Of a DNA stretch of 15,180 nucleotides, positions 14,587 through 15,180 are shown in pieces. The stretch is from assembly GCA_016285615.1 (NCBI GenBank), contig JAEERB010000058.1:1-15180 (forward strand), written 5' to 3'. The first letter of the stretch is position 1; every line of letters starts with the position of its first letter. The notes under the pieces are model-generated. The model worked only from the letters and a program-made list of their open reading frames with translations. It made no database searches and was not told where the DNA came from. This DNA comes from Bacteroidales bacterium. GTDB lineage: Bacteria; Bacteroidota; Bacteroidia; Bacteroidales; WCHB1-69. Both the position numbers and the translations under genes were made by a program.

Positions 14587-15180
14587 TCTTAATTAACGAC
14601 GAAAAATGCTTTTTATTGAATCTATACAAGACAAAAGCGGTAATGATAGCCGCCATGAAATCGGCGACAGGTTCAGCGGCCCAAATGCCCGGCAACTGGA
14701 ACAAATAGGCACCCAGAAAGAGCATGGGAATAAGGCAAAACACCTGACGCGTTAATGAAAGCAAGATAGCCAGTCGCGCCTTGCCCATCGCTTGAAAATA
14801 TTGTGACACAACTATTTGAAAACCGACCACAGGATATGCCAGCATAAATATGCGCAGCCCGCCCACAGTCAGCTGTGTCAACTCGTCAGCGCCGTTGGTA
14901 AAGGCATTGGCAATAGCTTCAGGAAAGAGCAACGACGCCAAACAACCCAGTGTACCCACTACCGTACCGCAGACCACCGTCAATCGCAAGGTTTGGTGTA
15001 CTCGCTGATACTGGCCGGCGCCATAGTTATAGCCCACAATAGGCTGCATACCTTGGGTGAAGCCAAAGATGATCATGATGACCAAGGCGGCGACACTATT
15101 CACGATACTGAAGGCACCCACGGCCAAGTCGCCGCCGTGATATTTTAGCAACCAATTGACAATCACCGCAATAAGACAAG
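14573..15180 (-). CDS. MATE-family efflux transporter, C-terminal part (cut by window edge)
   Basis: About 202 residues are present, the C-terminal half of a multidrug and toxin extrusion transporter, an inner-membrane antiporter that exports cationic or other small molecules using sodium or proton gradients. The reading frame stays open to the window edge, so the real start is outside. The GTG at 15166 is an internal Val codon. The segment GFTQGMQPIVGYNYGAGQ is the family's well-known mid-protein motif at the second repeat, followed by hydrophobic helices around LTVVCGTVVGTLGCLASLLF, IFMLAYPVVGFQIVVSQYF, QVFCLIPMLFLGAYLF and PVADFMAAIITAFVLY. Substrate cannot be deduced. Its end overlaps the DUF4249-like start by 14 bp. 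Confidence 0.93.
   Translation of the reverse strand, partial: CLIAVIVNWLLKYHGGDLAVGAFSIVNSVAALVIMIIFGFTQGMQPIVGYNYGAGQYQRVHQTLRLTVVCGTVVGTLGCLASLLFPEAIANAFTNGADELTQLTVGGLRIFMLAYPVVGFQIVVSQYFQAMGKARLAILLSLTRQVFCLIPMLFLGAYLFQLPGIWAAEPVADFMAAIITAFVLYRFNKKHFSSLIKNVNE

Noticed and set aside
15164..15166. GTG as the start of the MATE gene
   Set aside because: The frame is open beyond it to the window edge, and the encoded protein begins in the middle of the MATE fold, so this is an internal Val codon.

Overview
The window reads as chromosomal housekeeping DNA from a Bacteroidetes bacterium, most likely order Bacteroidales and perhaps near Prevotellaceae (family level is inference). The evidence is the set of lineage-typical proteins (a SecA with a long insertion before its Walker A motif, a long PurF-like amidotransferase, DUF4249- and DUF4831-like secreted proteins, an APH-kinase/RapZ fusion), start codons without clear Shine-Dalgarno sequences, and TAnnTTTG promoter -7 elements. 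No rRNA, tRNA, insertion sequence, integrase, CRISPR array or prophage gene was seen.

Left part (1-7007). The N-terminal half of secA runs leftward off the edge. A 229-bp divergent intergenic region separates it from rplY (ribosomal protein L25/CTC), which ends at a good intrinsic terminator. Then come ddh (meso-diaminopimelate dehydrogenase, lysine and peptidoglycan precursor supply), a 111-bp spacer built almost wholly of nested short repeats, and a likely two-gene operon of a PurF-like amidophosphoribosyltransferase and pyrG (CTP synthase), both glutamine-using nucleotide enzymes.

Right part (6985-15180). Eight genes lie on the minus strand with gaps of 31 bp or less or with overlaps: a MATE transporter (5' end outside the window), a DUF4249-like lipoprotein, a DUF4831-like secreted protein, a small lipoprotein, the N-terminal subunit of a split transketolase, an LptF/LptG-family permease, a GT4-type glycosyltransferase, and an APH-like sugar kinase fused to a RapZ C-terminal domain. 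The cluster meets pyrG tail to tail with a 23-bp coding overlap. Several products concern the cell envelope (lipoproteins, lipopolysaccharide transport, glycosyl transfer, possible amino-sugar phosphorylation or sensing). At least one internal promoter, before the DUF4831-like gene, suggests the run is not a single transcript.

No wholly new multi-gene system is evident. The items most worth a second look are the kinase-RapZ fusion, the altered glutaminase motif in the PurF-like protein, the unpaired transketolase half-subunit, and the heptamer/21-mer repeat spacer. Intergenic stretches are all shorter than 300 bp.
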